Source: RUG13409 sp045546135
GTDB taxonomy: Bacteria > Bacillota > Clostridia > Peptostreptococcales > Anaerovoracaceae
Reading direction: 5' to 3'
Length of the DNA stretch: 64,000 nt
Assembly: GCA_045546135.1 (NCBI GenBank)
Contig: JAZQCD010000006.1
Span: forward strand, 75,848 to 139,847
Each line of letters begins with the position of its first letter. The stretch's first letter is position 1. Positions 62,863 through 64,000 of the stretch are shown piece by piece. The notes below the pieces were generated by a model. The model saw only the letters and a list, made by a program, of their open reading frames with translations. It was not told the origin of the DNA and did not search any database. The translations under genes and the position numbers were made by a program.

Positions 62863-64000
62863 ATGCTTCGTAACTGGGATGATCTGCCGGATTTCATGAA
62901 AGTTCCCGAAGTTAGACCTTACTGGGAGATTCTTTATAAAAAAAGAGGACAACTGATATTAAAGCGTATATTTGATATTATCGTCTCTTTGATTTTGATT
63001 GTGATTCTCGCTATACCAATGATCATTCTTGCGGTATGGATCAAACTGGATTCTGAAGGACCTGTATTCTATAGGCAGGAACGCGTTACGACATACGGAA
63101 AACACTTTAGGATTCATAAATTCCGTACTATGGTTAATAACGCTGATAGAATTGGTTCAACAGTTACAGTTGGGAATGACAGCAGAATAACAAAGGTTGG
63201 ATCAAAACTTCGTCATTTAAGACTAGATGAACTTCCACAATTATTTGATGTTCTGCAAGGAACTATGTCATTTGTGGGAACAAGGCCTGAAGCTGTCAAG
63301 TATGTTGAAATGTATCAACCTATATTTAACGCAACATTACTTATGCCTGCTGGAATCACGAGTGAAGCAAGTATAAGGTACAAAGACGAAGATAAACTGC
63401 TTGATGCTGCTGATGATGTAGATAGAGTATACATTGAAGATGTACTTCCAGCAAAAATGGAATGGAATCTTAAGAGTATAAAAGAGTTTAGTTTTTTTAA
63501 CGACATTTTAACAATGTTTAGAACTATTTTTGCAGTTTTAGGGAAAGATTATTCATATACAATGATAAAAATACGAGAAGTCAAAGAAGTTGATATAAGT
63601 TTTGCAAAGCGATTAGCAGTACTACATAAGAAATCTTTTCCTTCTTTTTTTCTTACACAGCTGGGGATTCCATTCCTGCAAACATTATACCTTGGATATT
63701 TAGAGGATGAAAAATCTGGTGTAATAGTGGCGGAAAATGATGGTGAACTTCTCGGATTTATTGCATACTCTAATGACTACTCAAGATTCTACAAAGGTCT
63801 TATTAAGCATCATTTAATAAAGTTTGCTTTATGTTCATTTGTCGCAGCAGTAAGACATCCATCGTTCATAAAGCGCCTTTTAGGAGCTTTTAAAAAGAGC
63901 GATAGTGTAAAAAAGACAGAAGAGTATGTGGAACTTGCATCAATATGTGTAGATCCGACAATGGAGCATATGGGTATAGGATCTGCATTAGTAGATTATT
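62863..64000 (+). CDS. Initiating sugar-phosphate transferase fused to a GNAT acyltransferase (3' end cut)
   Basis: At least 379 residues in one unbroken frame, cut by the window end. Residues 30-230 are a PglC/WcaJ-type bactoprenyl-phosphate sugar-1-phosphate transferase: one hydrophobic helix (about 38-60), then FYRQERVTTYGK, KFRTM and LDELPQLFDVLQGTMSFVGT. Residues 235-379 look like a GNAT domain, with AENDGELLGFIAYS and ASICVDPTMEHMGIGSALV (motif A). In a PglC/PglD pathway these two activities are usually separate. The fusion would let one protein acylate the amino sugar and load it on the lipid carrier. Confidence 0.8.
   Translation, partial: MLRNWDDLPDFMKVPEVRPYWEILYKKRGQLILKRIFDIIVSLILIVILAIPMIILAVWIKLDSEGPVFYRQERVTTYGKHFRIHKFRTMVNNADRIGSTVTVGNDSRITKVGSKLRHLRLDELPQLFDVLQGTMSFVGTRPEAVKYVEMYQPIFNATLLMPAGITSEASIRYKDEDKLLDAADDVDRVYIEDVLPAKMEWNLKSIKEFSFFNDILTMFRTIFAVLGKDYSYTMIKIREVKEVDISFAKRLAVLHKKSFPSFFLTQLGIPFLQTLYLGYLEDEKSGVIVAENDGELLGFIAYSNDYSRFYKGLIKHHLIKFALCSFVAAVRHPSFIKRLLGAFKKSDSVKKTEEYVELASICVDPTMEHMGIGSALVDY

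Overview
The window looks like a chromosomal segment of an anaerobic, low-to-mid G+C Firmicute of class Clostridia. Signs are the division cluster ending murD-ftsW-murG-ftsQ(divIB)-ftsZ, the order rRNA methylase-pheS-pheT-zapA-mutS2, strong AGGAGG-type ribosome sites, sigma-A style promoters, a perfect CIRCE operator, a yybP-ykoY type riboswitch and a long tRNA array. I cannot name the genus from sequence alone.

Layout. 1-13990: division/wall genes, then translation and repair genes (pheST, mutS2, argS), all on +. 14148-28028: mixed metabolic and regulatory genes, namely a TPR protein, galM, a Ca/Mn-type P-ATPase under a riboswitch, a YtrA-like GntR regulator with its membrane partner, a ferredoxin / zinc-ribbon / Crp-family group, a NERD protein, a two-gene chromate transporter and an acyl-CoA synthetase. 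28337-28469: three head-to-tail 44-bp repeats. 28576-32903: an M50 protease converging on a tightly packed four-gene operon (D-aminoacylase family, zinc ribbon, DUF3990 ADP-ribosyltransferase-like, PrsW-like). 33215-38818: small oxidoreductase and hydrolase genes around a tRNA operon (Asn-Leu-fMet).

38819-40769: a solo TnpB element with a likely omega-RNA. 40770-50184: yraN-comM-dprA, then topA-hslV-hslU behind a CIRCE-controlled promoter, then hflX and yigZ. 50513-52008: a 15-gene tRNA operon with promoter and terminator. 52303-56601: a Gly/Ser-rich lipoprotein, a TPR protein and a DUF4037 protein, and a YitT protein. 56698-57045: a compact locus with the full architecture of an Fst/par type I toxin-antitoxin module. 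57287 to the end: a capsule/exopolysaccharide operon (CpsB phosphatase, Wzz, CpsD kinase, UDP-sugar dehydratase, aminotransferase) ending in a fusion of an initiating sugar-phosphate transferase with a GNAT domain, cut by the window edge.

How they work together: the left side supplies the septal wall and Z-ring machinery; the topA-hslVU block appears wired to heat shock through HrcA; the ATPase is probably a metal exporter switched on by Mn2+; and the right end makes a surface glycan whose dehydratase, aminotransferase and acyltransferase suggest an N-acylated amino sugar as first residue. The best candidates for new biology are the par-like locus, the D-aminoacylase/DUF3990/PrsW operon, the TnpB/omega-RNA element and the transferase-GNAT fusion.
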